Shown: in pieces, positions 16,240 to 25,241 of the stretch | Position numbering within the stretch: position 1 is the first letter of the stretch | Layout of the letters: each line of letters begins with the position of its first letter | Source: Treponema brennaborense DSM 12168 | Lineage (GTDB): Bacteria > Spirochaetota > Spirochaetia > Treponematales > Treponemataceae | NCBI RefSeq assembly: GCF_000212415.1 | Contig: NC_015500.1 | Location: 2,976,001 to 3,040,000 of the forward strand | Direction: 5' to 3' | DNA length: 64,000 nucleotides | Made by a program: the position numbers and the translations under genes | The notes under the pieces: generated by a model | What the model was told of the DNA's origin: nothing | Database searches by the model: none | Seen by the model: only the letters and a program-made list of their open reading frames with translations

Positions 16240-18146
16240 AACGACCTGCCGAACGGAATGCGGACGGTAACGACGGTACCGCATTCCCGTTTTGAATCTA
16301 CGGTCAGTCCGTACCGATCGCCGTACAGCAGTTTCAGACGGCGATGCGTGTTTACGAGCGCGATGCCGTTCGAGTCCGTCATCGCGTTCCCGGCGGCGGC
16401 GGGAACGGGCGTGTCGGCTGAAACAGGCGCGTCTGCAACATGCGCGTCGGCGAAAAACTGCGGGCGGCCGATTTCCGCTGTTTCGGCTAAAATGATTTGA
16501 AGCGCGGCAAGGCGCTCTTCGCTCATGCCCCGGCCGTCATCCCGTATTTCTATGACAATATCGGACTGCTGCGGAAACCGAACGCCGATTTCCACGGAAG
16601 CCGTAATCCGGAGCGTTCCCGCTCCGTTTTTTTCTTCAAGACCGTGGATCAGCGCGTTTTCCACCAACGGCTGAATGACGAGCCGCGGCACCGCGCAGGC
16701 GGTAACCCGCGGATCTACCGACTCTTCAAGCGAAAACCGCCCGTCCCAACGATACGCTTCAATCTCGAAATAATTGCGCGCCATTTCCAGTTCTTTTTCG
16801 AGTGGAGCGAAATTTTCTTCCGGCGTAAACTCGTACCGGAGGATTTTCCCCAAAGCGGTGACCATGTTCGCCACTTTATGCGCGCCCGCCAGTTTCGCCG
16901 TCGATTTGATGGAATTGAGCGTATTGTACAGAAAATGCGGATTGATCTGCGCCTGTAGCGTTTTCACTTCCGCTATGCGCAGCCGCTTTTGCTGTTCCAC
17001 GATGTCGTCGACCTGCCGCCCGATCCGGCCGACCATCCGGTTGAAACACCGGATCAGAAACGACATTTCGTCTGTCTGCGACGCGTCGGCATACGGCTCT
17101 TCACACCTGACGGAAAGATCTCCCGATTCGGCTTTTCGCATTGCGCGCGCGAGCGCCTCCACCGGCCGGGTGATCGATCGGGAAAACAGAACCGCCGCAA
17201 AAAACGAAATGCCCGCGGTCAGAAAAGCAATCAGCAGTGCGACGGAGCGCAAATCGCGCACGAACTGCACCGTACCGATTTCCGGCTGCCCGCCGTACAC
17301 CGACAGCCCGGAAAGCGGCGAACGCGCAACGTGCGTCGCAGCCGTTTCAGTCCCAAAATCCGGCACCGGATCGAAGAACGCGCTTTCCGTTTCAGGCGAA
17401 AAGTGGCTGTACAGCACGCACCGATTTTTGTCGTATAAAAGCAGCGTGTCGAGCGCCCCTTGAAGCCCGGCAATCTGCGTAATCCGCGACGCAAAGCCTT
17501 TGCGCAGAATATCCACGATCACGAATCCGGTTACGCCGGCGGGAAATCCGTCCTGCGCGCGTGATAACGCGGCAGCCGGAGCGGCGGTTCCGTACACCGG
17601 CACGATAACGGCGGCCACCGTTTGGTTGCCGCTGTCCGGATGCGGCTGCCCGAACAGCACGTACGGACTGCAACCGTCCGTACGGTTCAGTTCGGAACGC
17701 GCCGCGTTGAAAACACCCCAGCCGCCGTACGACGCGAGTTCGTACTGTGCGGGAATCGTTTTTTTGGAAAGAACGGGGCGCCCGTCGGCAGGTATCACGT
17801 ATATCTGAAAATCGTCGTCTTCGGCGTAAAGCCGCGTCTCCTGAAAAATGTCCGAAACGAGCAGGCTCTGAGCCACCGGCGAAGCCGCGTCCCCGTTCGC
17901 GCAGTAGCCGATAACCGCGGCGGAAGCGGATAAATGTTCCGCAGTGCGAATCGCCGTCTGCACAAAGCTGTCCGCCACGAGCCGTACCGATTCAACCGAT
18001 TCGGCGGCGCGCCGGTAATTGTTTTTTTCTATGACGTGTTCGACCGCTCCGGTAAACACGACCGAAAGCAAAAACAGCGGCGCCATACCGCACAACACGA
18101 ACGCCGATAAGATACGCCAAAAGAAGGAAAACCGCGGCAATTTCAT
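16236..18146 (-). CDS. Sensor histidine kinase, YesM (LytS-like) family
   Basis: A 636-residue membrane kinase: TM1 at about 8-32, a large extracytoplasmic sensor region of about 250 residues, TM2 near 300-325, a HAMP linker (SRSITRPVEALARAM), a His_kinase domain with phospho-acceptor His in QINPHFLYNTLNSIKS, and an HATPase domain (PLVENALIHGLEEKNGAGTL; EIRDDGRGMSEE). A Pro/Ala-rich insertion (PVSADTPVPAAAG) lies inside the ATPase domain. The signal could come directly or through the neighbouring orphan binding protein. Transcribed away from the MarR gene. Confidence 0.92.
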   Translation of the reverse strand: MKLPRFSFFWRILSAFVLCGMAPLFLLSVVFTGAVEHVIEKNNYRRAAESVESVRLVADSFVQTAIRTAEHLSASAAVIGYCANGDAASPVAQSLLVSDIFQETRLYAEDDDFQIYVIPADGRPVLSKKTIPAQYELASYGGWGVFNAARSELNRTDGCSPYVLFGQPHPDSGNQTVAAVIVPVYGTAAPAAALSRAQDGFPAGVTGFVIVDILRKGFASRITQIAGLQGALDTLLLYDKNRCVLYSHFSPETESAFFDPVPDFGTETAATHVARSPLSGLSVYGGQPEIGTVQFVRDLRSVALLIAFLTAGISFFAAVLFSRSITRPVEALARAMRKAESGDLSVRCEEPYADASQTDEMSFLIRCFNRMVGRIGRQVDDIVEQQKRLRIAEVKTLQAQINPHFLYNTLNSIKSTAKLAGAHKVANMVTALGKILRYEFTPEENFAPLEKELEMARNYFEIEAYRWDGRFSLEESVDPRVTACAVPRLVIQPLVENALIHGLEEKNGAGTLRITASVEIGVRFPQQSDIVIEIRDDGRGMSEERLAALQIILAETAEIGRPQFFADAHVADAPVSADTPVPAAAGNAMTDSNGIALVNTHRRLKLLYGDRYGLTVDSKRECGTVVTVRIPFGRSL

Positions 18147-18209
18147 ACGTTCAGTATATCATAAATTCCGCCGATTTTGCGGCTTTCCGTTTATTCTTTT
18201 GTATCCCGG

Positions 18210-18238
18210 TTGACTTTATTTTTTTAAGCCGGTATGAT
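18210..18238 (+). promoter_or_regulatory. Promoter of the MarR-MATE unit
   Basis: TTGACT (18210-18215), 17-base spacer, TATGAT (18233-18238). The predicted start near 18245 lies directly before the palindrome at 18250-18269. Confidence 0.6.
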
Positions 18239-18249
18239 TTTCCTGCTCA

Positions 18250-18269
18250 ATAGTCCGAAACCGGACTAT
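18250..18269. promoter_or_regulatory. Palindromic operator, probable MarR binding site
   Basis: ATAGTCCG-AAAC-CGGACTAT, perfect 8-base arms, placed at about +5 to +25 of the predicted transcript and 16 bases before the MarR ATG. The position is right for autorepression. MarR dimers bind palindromes of this size. Confidence 0.65.
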
Positions 18270-18285
18270 ATTGACAGAGGTGTGA

Positions 18286-18711
18286 ATGAATCGGTACGGT
18301 ATTGAGGATTTCAGAAAAATCGACAAGGAAATCGAGTCGGTCTACAACGGATTTATCCGCGAAAGTGGCATTTCGCTTTCAGAATTCTGGATTCTGCTGA
18401 TGTTTCACGAGGGAATTGCCTCGCAGAATGAGATTGCGCGCGAACTTTTTTTGAGCAAGCAAACGGTCAATTCGGCGTGCGCAAAACTCGTTGAGCGCGG
18501 TCTGATTACGCTCGCACCGGCAAAAGACGACAGGCGAAGCCGGCTGATTGCGCTCACGGAAAAAGGGCGGACTTTTATGGAAACGTACATCGGTACGGTT
18601 GACCAGGCGGAGGAATCCGTTTGGAATGATTTTTTGCCGGAGGAGCAGGCGGCGGTGGTGGAGCTGCTGCAAAAATACTGCTCGCTTTTAAAAAAATATA
18701 CGGCACAATAA
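18286..18711 (+). CDS. MarR-family transcriptional regulator
   Basis: A 141-residue winged-helix dimer. The HTH is at about residues 45-70 (IASQNEIARELFLSKQTVNSACAKL) and the wing has LAPAKDDRRSRLIALTEKG, the DxR pattern of the family. MarR proteins repress efflux genes and release DNA when they bind phenolic or cationic compounds. The MATE gene follows after 97 bases, and a palindrome sits in the leader, so autorepression with control of the efflux pump is likely. RBS AGAGGTG. Confidence 0.92.
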   Translation: MNRYGIEDFRKIDKEIESVYNGFIRESGISLSEFWILLMFHEGIASQNEIARELFLSKQTVNSACAKLVERGLITLAPAKDDRRSRLIALTEKGRTFMETYIGTVDQAEESVWNDFLPEEQAAVVELLQKYCSLLKKYTAQ

Positions 18712-18808
18712 AACGAGAAATAGTTAAAAACGGCGCACTTGCGCGGCCGAAACGCAATCCTCGGAAGCCGAAGCTTTCTGCGATGTGCAATTTTTAAGGA
18801 TTTTTTAT

Positions 18809-20140
18809 ATGACAATTCAACTTTCAGAACATTTCACCTACCGAAAGCTGTTCCGGTTTGTGTTTTCTTCCATACTGATGATGGTTTTTACGTCCCTGTA
18901 CAGCATTGTGGACGGATTTTTTGTTTCGCGCTTTGTAGGCAAAACGCCGTTTGCGGCAATCAATCTGCTTATGCCGATTATTATGGGCGTCAGCACGGTC
19001 GGTTTTATGCTCGGAACGGGCGGCAGCGCGATTGTTTCCATGACGCTCGGTCAGAAAAAAAAGGATTTGGCGGACAAATATTTTTCGATGATTGTATACG
19101 CGGGAATCATTCTGGGGATTATATGTGCGTTTGTCGGCAGCGCCGTTATCCGTCCCGTCGCACGGCTTTTGGGAGCGGAAGGCGAGCTGCTTGAGGACTG
19201 CGTCATGTACGGAAAAATTATTTTTGCGTTCATTCCGCTGTATATGCTTCAGGTAATGTTCCAGAGTTTTTTCGTTGCCGCGGAAAAGCCGTCCTACAGT
19301 TTAAAGGTGAGCGTGGCGGCGGGGCTTACAAATATGGTGCTCGACTACGTTTTTATCGTCATTCTAAAGAAGGGGCTTGCCGGTGCTGCTGTTGCGACTG
19401 TCATCGGCTACGGCATCGGCGGAATTACGCCGCTTGTGTATTTTGCGCGGCGGAACAATTCAAGTCCGCTTCGCCTTACAAAAACAAAATGGTACGGACA
19501 AATTTTTGCAAAATCCTGCACGAACGGCTCGTCGGAAATGGTTTCAAATCTTTCGACTTCGATTGTGGGAACGCTGTACAATATGCAGCTTATGAAATAT
19601 GCCGGAGAGAACGGCGTTGCGGCGTACGGCGTCATGATGTACGTCGGGTTTATTTTTGCCGCGATTTTTATCGGCTATTCAATCGGAAGCAGCCCGATTG
19701 TAAGCTACCATTACGGAGCGGAAAATTCCGGCGAACTGAAGAATATGTACCGCAAAGGGCTTTCGCTCATGGTTCTGGGCGGAATTGTGATGGTTTTTGC
19801 GGCGGAACTGTTTGCGCGTCCGCTTGTTCAAATATTTACCGGCTACGACAGCGAGCTTACGCAGATGACGATGTTCGGCTTCAGGATTTTTATACTGAGT
19901 TATCTTTTTGCCGGAATAAATATCTGGGGCTCAAGTTTTTTCACCGCGCTCAACGACGGTCTCGTTTCAGCGGCGATTTCGTTTTTGCGGACGCTCGTTT
20001 TTCAGGTTGCAACGGTGCTGATTCTGCCGATTCTGTTCGGGCTGAACGGAATCTGGTTTGCAATCATCATTGCGGATTTGCTTGCGGCGACGGTAACAAT
20101 TACATTCCTTTTGACGAAGCGGAAAAAATACGGGTACTAG
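18809..20140 (+). CDS. MATE-family efflux transporter
   Basis: A 443-residue inner-membrane protein with 12 hydrophobic segments in two homologous halves, the MATE (MatE x2) layout that exports drugs or cationic compounds with Na+ or H+. The N-terminus FTYRKLFRFVFSSILMMVF and the region GTGGSAIVSMTLGQKKKDLA are typical of the DinF/NorM-like Firmicutes-spirochaete branch. The ATG at 18809 has AAGGA eight bases upstream. Downstream of a MarR gene and probably controlled by it. Base composition here seems lower in GC than in the flanking housekeeping genes. Confidence 0.9.
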   Translation: MTIQLSEHFTYRKLFRFVFSSILMMVFTSLYSIVDGFFVSRFVGKTPFAAINLLMPIIMGVSTVGFMLGTGGSAIVSMTLGQKKKDLADKYFSMIVYAGIILGIICAFVGSAVIRPVARLLGAEGELLEDCVMYGKIIFAFIPLYMLQVMFQSFFVAAEKPSYSLKVSVAAGLTNMVLDYVFIVILKKGLAGAAVATVIGYGIGGITPLVYFARRNNSSPLRLTKTKWYGQIFAKSCTNGSSEMVSNLSTSIVGTLYNMQLMKYAGENGVAAYGVMMYVGFIFAAIFIGYSIGSSPIVSYHYGAENSGELKNMYRKGLSLMVLGGIVMVFAAELFARPLVQIFTGYDSELTQMTMFGFRIFILSYLFAGINIWGSSFFTALNDGLVSAAISFLRTLVFQVATVLILPILFGLNGIWFAIIIADLLAATVTITFLLTKRKKYGY

Positions 20141-20395
20141 GCGCAGCAGCAGAAAAAAGGCGGCCGGTACCGTGCAATTCGTACTGTATTTGTTTCTTTT
20201 CCCCTCGGAAAAAAATATCCGCTGGAACTGATTATCGCCGGGAGCGATTCTGCCGATTCCTGAGCCACGCGGTGGCCAGCGCTGAAATTGCGCAAAAACA
20301 GTCAGATCGGTTAGATGTGGAACGGAATAATCCGCAAAAATATAATCGGCTTGCTTCCGGAAGGATGATTCTCTGCCGGAAAAGGAGAAGTAAAA

Positions 20396-20758
20396 GTGGA
20401 CATTAAAAAAATTACAAGGAACGGCGCTGAATGCGCTGTCATAGACAGCAATGAAACGGTTATTACCGACGCACAGTCCGCACTGGACGTGCTTGTAAGC
20501 GCGGAATACGGCGCGGGAACAAAAAATATCGCCATCGATAAAAAGCTTGTGGCGGAAGATTTTTTTATCCTGAGCACGGGAATCGCCGGCGAAATATTGC
20601 AGAAGTACATCAATTACGGCGCACGCATAGCCGTTTACGGCGATTTTTCGCACTATACGAGCAAGCCGCTGAAAGACTTCATATACGAATGCAACACCGG
20701 AAACGACGTCTTTTTTACCGAAACGCGGGAAGAAGCAATTGACATGCTGACCCGGTGA
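20396..20758 (+). CDS. DUF4180 domain protein
   Basis: A 120-residue cytoplasmic protein with the DUF4180 pattern: conserved core LVAEDFFILSTGIAGEILQK (residues about 46-65) and YGDFSHYTSKPLKDFIYE. GTG start with AAGGAG upstream. The molecular function of the domain is unknown. It follows the MATE gene by 255 bases on the same strand and may belong to the same drug-response unit. No membrane or signal sequence. Confidence 0.85.
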   Translation: MDIKKITRNGAECAVIDSNETVITDAQSALDVLVSAEYGAGTKNIAIDKKLVAEDFFILSTGIAGEILQKYINYGARIAVYGDFSHYTSKPLKDFIYECNTGNDVFFTETREEAIDMLTR

Positions 20759-20904
20759 CGCTCAAACTCGGCTGCGAGACGGTACGGCTGCAAGAGTCGC
20801 AGGTGTACAGTCTCGCGGGTCAGCTGGAAACCGACCTGCTCTTAACGCCCTCATTCACAATCAGCGGAAAGCAGAACCCGAACCGTAAATTTACAAGTTT
20901 TTGA
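20755..20904 (+). CDS. Possible 49-residue ORF overlapping the DUF4180 stop
   Basis: GTG at 20755 overlaps the DUF4180 stop (GTGA) and opens 49 codons ending at 20904, running into the convergent esterase gene. The product begins VTLKLGCETVRLQESQ and matches no family I know. It could be a coupled small protein, or a leftover of a degraded gene. Only the overlap geometry supports it. Confidence 0.2.
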   Translation: MTLKLGCETVRLQESQVYSLAGQLETDLLLTPSFTISGKQNPNRKFTSF

Positions 20905-21724
20905 GCCACACGGCGAACAGATCGGCCCACACGGCGCATTCAGGCTGCACGGCGCTGCCGTCGGGGGCGGACGTTTCCGCCGTCGCGAGTCCTATACCGT
21001 GAACACCGCGCCGAAACAAATGATATTCGAGCGAAACGCCCGCCGTGCGGAGTGCGGCGGCGAACCGCAAACTGTTTTCGGGCGGAACGCACGTATCGGT
21101 GTCGGTGTGCCACATAAACACCGGCGGAACCGCGCCCGTTACGAGCGTTTCAAGGCTGACGTCCGCCGCGGTGAATTCGGCCGTACCGCCGAGCACGTTC
21201 CGAATCGAACCCGTATGCGCAAATTCGCCTGCCGTAATAACCGGATACGACAGCAGCAGCCCGTCCGGCCTCACTTCGTCCGCTCCGTACGGCAAATATT
21301 TTCCGATAAGCGGCGCATTCCAATACACGCCCAGAGAAGCGGCCAAATGTCCGCCCGCGGAAAATCCTCCGACAATGATCCGTTTTTCATCAACGTGCCA
21401 CAGCGCCGCGTGAGTCCGCACAAAGCGAACCGCCTCGCACAAGTCCAGCAGCGCCGCCGGAAAATCCATCGGAGCAAGACTGTACCACACCACGACGGCA
21501 TGAAAACCGGCCGCGTTCATTTTTATCGCAACGGCCTCCGCTTCCCGGTTGGACAGATGTTCGTATCCGCCGCCCGGACAGATCACCACGAGCGGGCGTT
21601 TGCGCTCCGCATCAATTTCGTCATAATTATCAAGAATATACGTCGTCATATACGGCAGAGCCGACCCGCGCTTTACCCCTTTATCGGTGTACTGCACGGG
21701 CAGCGGTATGTTTTCATGAATCAT
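20891..21724 (-). CDS. Alpha/beta-hydrolase esterase (BD-FAE / acetyl-esterase type)
   Basis: A 277-residue serine esterase without signal peptide. Oxyanion-hole region VVICPGGGYEHLSNRE, nucleophile in GGFSAGGHLAAS, acid in WHTDTDTCVPPENS, histidine in RGVHGIGLA. These fit the group that includes acetylxylan and feruloyl esterases, which strip acyl groups from plant polysaccharide fragments. The ATG at 21724 has GGAGG upstream. In a pectin-using organism a role in deacetylating imported oligomers is plausible but not shown. Confidence 0.85.
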   Translation of the reverse strand: MIHENIPLPVQYTDKGVKRGSALPYMTTYILDNYDEIDAERKRPLVVICPGGGYEHLSNREAEAVAIKMNAAGFHAVVVWYSLAPMDFPAALLDLCEAVRFVRTHAALWHVDEKRIIVGGFSAGGHLAASLGVYWNAPLIGKYLPYGADEVRPDGLLLSYPVITAGEFAHTGSIRNVLGGTAEFTAADVSLETLVTGAVPPVFMWHTDTDTCVPPENSLRFAAALRTAGVSLEYHLFRRGVHGIGLATAETSAPDGSAVQPECAVWADLFAVWLKNL

Positions 21725-21874
21725 AAGAACCTCCGGCGGTATTGTAAAAAACTGCGCGGCCGCCGTCAAGGGCACGGCTGCCGGCAAAAGCCGCATGAAA
21801 CGCCGCCGAGAACGGAGACCGACGGCAGCAAATAACGGCTGCCGGCAAAAGCTGCGCAAACCTTTCCGTGCACA

Positions 21875-21903
21875 TTGTACTGATTCCCGTTTTCAGGTAG
21901 TAT
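21875..21903 (+). promoter_or_regulatory. Predicted promoter of the HD-GYP gene
   Basis: TTGTAC (21875-21880), 17-base spacer, TAGTAT (21898-21903), only 10 bases before the ATG, so the mRNA would be nearly leaderless. No RBS is visible. Confidence 0.4.
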
Positions 21904-21912
21904 ACAAGCGTT

Positions 21913-23130
21913 ATGCAAATACATTTCAAAGCCCTGCTCGGCGCCATTTCGGACGCGCTCGATTACGTCGAAGGCAGTTTATTCGGCGCGGTAAAAAATC
22001 ACGCGAAACGGGTTGCTTATATAAGTGCCGTTATGGGAAAAAAAGCCGGAACCGAACCGGATCACATCACCTGTCTCGCGGCCTGCGCACTGCTGCACGA
22101 CAACGCGCTTACCGAATACATCCGTGCGGAACAAAACGCGGGCTTCGACGTTTTACAAAATCCCGAATACACGAAACTTGCCGAACACTGCGTACTCGGA
22201 GAAAAAAACATTTCCGTCCTGCCGTTTTATTCGCACATACGGAACGTCATTCTGTATCATCACGAGCGGGCCGACGGGAAAGGCCCGTTCGCCAAAAGCC
22301 CCGCGGACGTTCCCCTGTTCGCACGGATTATCCATCTGGCGGATATGGTGGATATCGGCTTCAATCCGCAAAAAAATCTGCCCGACAAAAAAGAAACGCT
22401 GATCGAATATATACGCAACGCGACGGGAACGCAATTCGACCGGGACACCGCGGGACTGTTTTTGGATTGTCTTGAGGAATACGATCTGCTCGCACAGCTT
22501 GCAGCGCACGACGCGGGGCAGCTGCTGGCGGATTCGTTCACGGATACGGTCGGCGAATACGGGCTCAATGAAGTCATTGGCATGGCGGATATATTCGCCA
22601 AAATTATCGACTACAAATCGTCGTTCACGTGCGCGCATTCGACGGGCATTGCAAGCAAAGCGTACCGAATGGCGCAGTTTTACCGCTGGGATACCGACAA
22701 ACAGGCCGCTTACTATCTTGCCGGCGCCCTGCACGATATAGGCAAACTGGCGATCGATACGGCGATCCTGGAAAAGCCCGGCGCGCTGACACCGCAGGAA
22801 TTTACGGAAATGAAACGGCACGCCTCCATTACGAGGGAAATTCTGCATCAGGTTCCGGGATTTGAAGACATCACCCGCTGGGCGGCAAATCACCACGAAA
22901 AACTCGACGGCACCGGCTACCCGCTCGGCCTGAGCGCAAAAGACCTGAGCAAAGAAGAACGACTCATGGCCTGTATCGACATGTATCAGGCGCTCCGAGA
23001 ATCGCGCCCGTATAAAGCGGAGTTTCCCCATGCCGAAGCGATCCGCATCCTTTCTCAGCACGCGCAGGACGGAAAACTCGACGCGGATATCATTGCAGAT
23101 ATCGACGCCTGCTTCGGCGCGAAAAGCTGA
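21913..23130 (+). CDS. Tandem HD / HD-GYP domain protein (cyclic-di-GMP phosphodiesterase)
   Basis: A 405-residue cytoplasmic protein with two HD modules. The C-terminal one is complete: HDIGK at 274-278, a paired HH at 327-328 and DGTGYP at 332-337, the HD-GYP signature for c-di-GMP hydrolysis. The N-terminal one keeps HD at 62-63 and HH near 116, but its GYP position reads DGKGPF, so it may be regulatory or have a different nucleotide specificity. There is no receiver or membrane sensor domain. The promoter is very close to the ATG. Stands alone. Confidence 0.88.
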   Translation: MQIHFKALLGAISDALDYVEGSLFGAVKNHAKRVAYISAVMGKKAGTEPDHITCLAACALLHDNALTEYIRAEQNAGFDVLQNPEYTKLAEHCVLGEKNISVLPFYSHIRNVILYHHERADGKGPFAKSPADVPLFARIIHLADMVDIGFNPQKNLPDKKETLIEYIRNATGTQFDRDTAGLFLDCLEEYDLLAQLAAHDAGQLLADSFTDTVGEYGLNEVIGMADIFAKIIDYKSSFTCAHSTGIASKAYRMAQFYRWDTDKQAAYYLAGALHDIGKLAIDTAILEKPGALTPQEFTEMKRHASITREILHQVPGFEDITRWAANHHEKLDGTGYPLGLSAKDLSKEERLMACIDMYQALRESRPYKAEFPHAEAIRILSQHAQDGKLDADIIADIDACFGAKS

Positions 23131-23244
23131 ACGGCGGCAGCCGCTGCGGACAGCGCATCGCCGGAAGCAGCAGAGCGTTGCAGGGTACGGGAACGCCCTC
23201 CCGCTAAAAGTTTTCCACAAGCTGTCCACAAGCGTTTCCGTTGC

Positions 23245-23273
23245 TTGTAGCAAACGGGTATTTGCAGTATACT
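23245..23273 (+). promoter_or_regulatory. Predicted promoter of the pepF gene
   Basis: TTGTAG (23245-23250), 17-base spacer, TATACT (23268-23273), with AAGGA before the ATG at 23313. Confidence 0.5.
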
Positions 23274-23312
23274 TCCTGAGGATTCAATTACATTCATATC
23301 AAGGATTTATAT

Positions 23313-25229
23313 ATGCCGAACACGAAACCGGCAGCATCCGCTGCTCCCCGCTGGAATCTTTCTTCAATATATACGGATTTTGCTCACGACGACTACGCGC
23401 AGGCCCTTGCAGCGTATGAAAAAGGCCTCGACACGCTCGACGAGCTGCTTTCCCGGGCCGAAACAGCCCCGAAAATCACGAAAAATGCGGAAAAGACTTC
23501 GGATACGGAGGAAACCGGCGCATTTGAGTTTTTTCCGTGGCTGGCAGAGTTTTTAACCGAGTCGAACACCGTCGGCGCACTGGAAGAATCGCTGAACGCG
23601 TACGCGTACGCTTCGTATTCGACCGACACGACGAACACGGTTTTTTTGAACAACCTGTCCAAACTGGAAGAAATCGGGCTGCGCTCGTCGCAGCAGGCGC
23701 TGAGTTTTCAACAAATTTTAACAAGCCGTGCACATGAACTCACACAGTTTTTCACAAGTTATCCACAATACGAAGCGTACCGTTTCATATTTCAGGAAGA
23801 ACTGTCCGACGCGGCGCACCGCATGAGCCGGGCTGAAGAAAATCTTGCCGACGATCTCGAACGTACCGGAGCCGCCGCCTGGGGAAGACTGCACGAGCAA
23901 ATCATTTCAAACTTGTCCGATCCCGTCAGCGGCAAAACGTTCAACGAAATCCGCAACGACGCGTACAGCGGCAGCCGCGACGTCCGGCGCGCCGCCTGGC
24001 AGACGGAAATCAAACTGCTGCAAAGTATGCAGATTCCGATTGCCGCCGCGCTCAACAATCTGAAAGGAACCACGGTTACGCTCAACCGGCGCCGCGGCTG
24101 GGAACAGGCGCTGGACCGTTCGCTCGCCGCCGCCCGAATGAGCCGCGCCACGCTCGACGCACTTATCGGCGCCATAGAAGATTCCCTTCCGCTGTGGCGC
24201 CGCTATCTGAAAGAAAAAAAGCGGCTGCTCCGCCCAGCGGAAATCGCCGCGGTGAAACCCTCCGCCGAAGAAAGCGGCTGCGCGTTTTACGATCTGTTCG
24301 CGCCGCTCGCTCCGCCTGAAGGCGCCAAAACCGAATGCGCCGATTCCGTACGGATGGAAGGATGGACGTTCGATCAGGCGCGCGCATATATTATAGAAAG
24401 ATTCGATTCGTTTTCCGCCGATATGGGTGATTTTGCCCGCACCGCTTTTGCCGAAGGCTGGATAGACGCGGAAGTCCGCAAAGGCAAAGTCGGCGGCGCG
24501 TACTGCATCGATTTTCCCGCGCACGGCGTGTCGCGCGTACTCTCGAATTTCACCGGTACGTTTTCCGACGTTACAACGCTCGCACACGAACTGGGACACG
24601 CGTATCATCATCACTGCATCACCGGAACCGACTACGCGCTTACGCACTACCCCATGACGCTCGCCGAAACCGCCAGCATCTTTGCCGAAACCATCGTCAT
24701 GAACGATATGATCGGCCGTGCGGCGGGATTCGACAAGATCCGCCTGACGGAACTGCATCTGCAGGACAGCTGTCAGGTTTTGGTAGACATTTTGTGTCGG
24801 TTTTACTTCGAGCGTTCCGTGTTTGAAGAACGCGCGAACGGCGAGCTTTCGGCAGAAGACTTCTGCCGGCTCATGGCGGCCGCGCAGGAAAAATCGTACG
24901 GCTCCGGCCTTTCAGACGAGCGCCATGAATATATGTGGGCGGTTAAAACGCATTATTACAGTCCCGACCTGGATTTTTATAATTTTCCGTACGCATTCGG
25001 ACTGCTGTTCGCACTCGGTCTGTATGCCCGATACGAAAAGGAAGGAAAACCGTTCGCCCGAACGTACCGAACGCTGCTGCGCCAAACGGGCAGTCTTTCC
25101 TGTGAAGACGTCTGCCGGAACGCCGGATTCGACATTCAATCCAAAGAATTCTGGGCGCAGGGAATTAAAACGTTTGAAACGGAACTCGCGCTGCTCGTCT
25201 CGTACGAGCCGGCCGCACGTTCTTCATAG
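23313..25229 (+). CDS. pepF: Oligoendopeptidase F, M3 family
   Basis: Cytoplasmic zinc peptidase that trims oligopeptides; 638 residues, slightly longer than the usual 600. The zinc motif HELGHAYHHH starts at residue 425, with the third-ligand glutamate in the region LAETASIFAETIVMN. The PepF signature GGAYCIDFPAHGVSRVLSNF precedes it. A small insertion near residues 45-70 (TAPKITKNAEKTSDTEETG) is hydrophilic and not family-typical. The ferredoxin-membrane gene follows after 12 bases, so co-transcription is likely. Confidence 0.93.
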   Translation: MPNTKPAASAAPRWNLSSIYTDFAHDDYAQALAAYEKGLDTLDELLSRAETAPKITKNAEKTSDTEETGAFEFFPWLAEFLTESNTVGALEESLNAYAYASYSTDTTNTVFLNNLSKLEEIGLRSSQQALSFQQILTSRAHELTQFFTSYPQYEAYRFIFQEELSDAAHRMSRAEENLADDLERTGAAAWGRLHEQIISNLSDPVSGKTFNEIRNDAYSGSRDVRRAAWQTEIKLLQSMQIPIAAALNNLKGTTVTLNRRRGWEQALDRSLAAARMSRATLDALIGAIEDSLPLWRRYLKEKKRLLRPAEIAAVKPSAEESGCAFYDLFAPLAPPEGAKTECADSVRMEGWTFDQARAYIIERFDSFSADMGDFARTAFAEGWIDAEVRKGKVGGAYCIDFPAHGVSRVLSNFTGTFSDVTTLAHELGHAYHHHCITGTDYALTHYPMTLAETASIFAETIVMNDMIGRAAGFDKIRLTELHLQDSCQVLVDILCRFYFERSVFEERANGELSAEDFCRLMAAAQEKSYGSGLSDERHEYMWAVKTHYYSPDLDFYNFPYAFGLLFALGLYARYEKEGKPFARTYRTLLRQTGSLSCEDVCRNAGFDIQSKEFWAQGIKTFETELALLVSYEPAARSS

Positions 25230-25241
25230 AAAAGGAATCGT

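Noticed and set aside
23208-23240. DnaA-box-like sequences (TTTTCCACA, TGTCCACA) before pepF, and TTATCCACA at 23759
   Set aside because: Only scattered matches, one of them inside pepF codons; no AT-rich unwinding region and no dnaA, dnaN or gyr genes nearby, so not called an origin.
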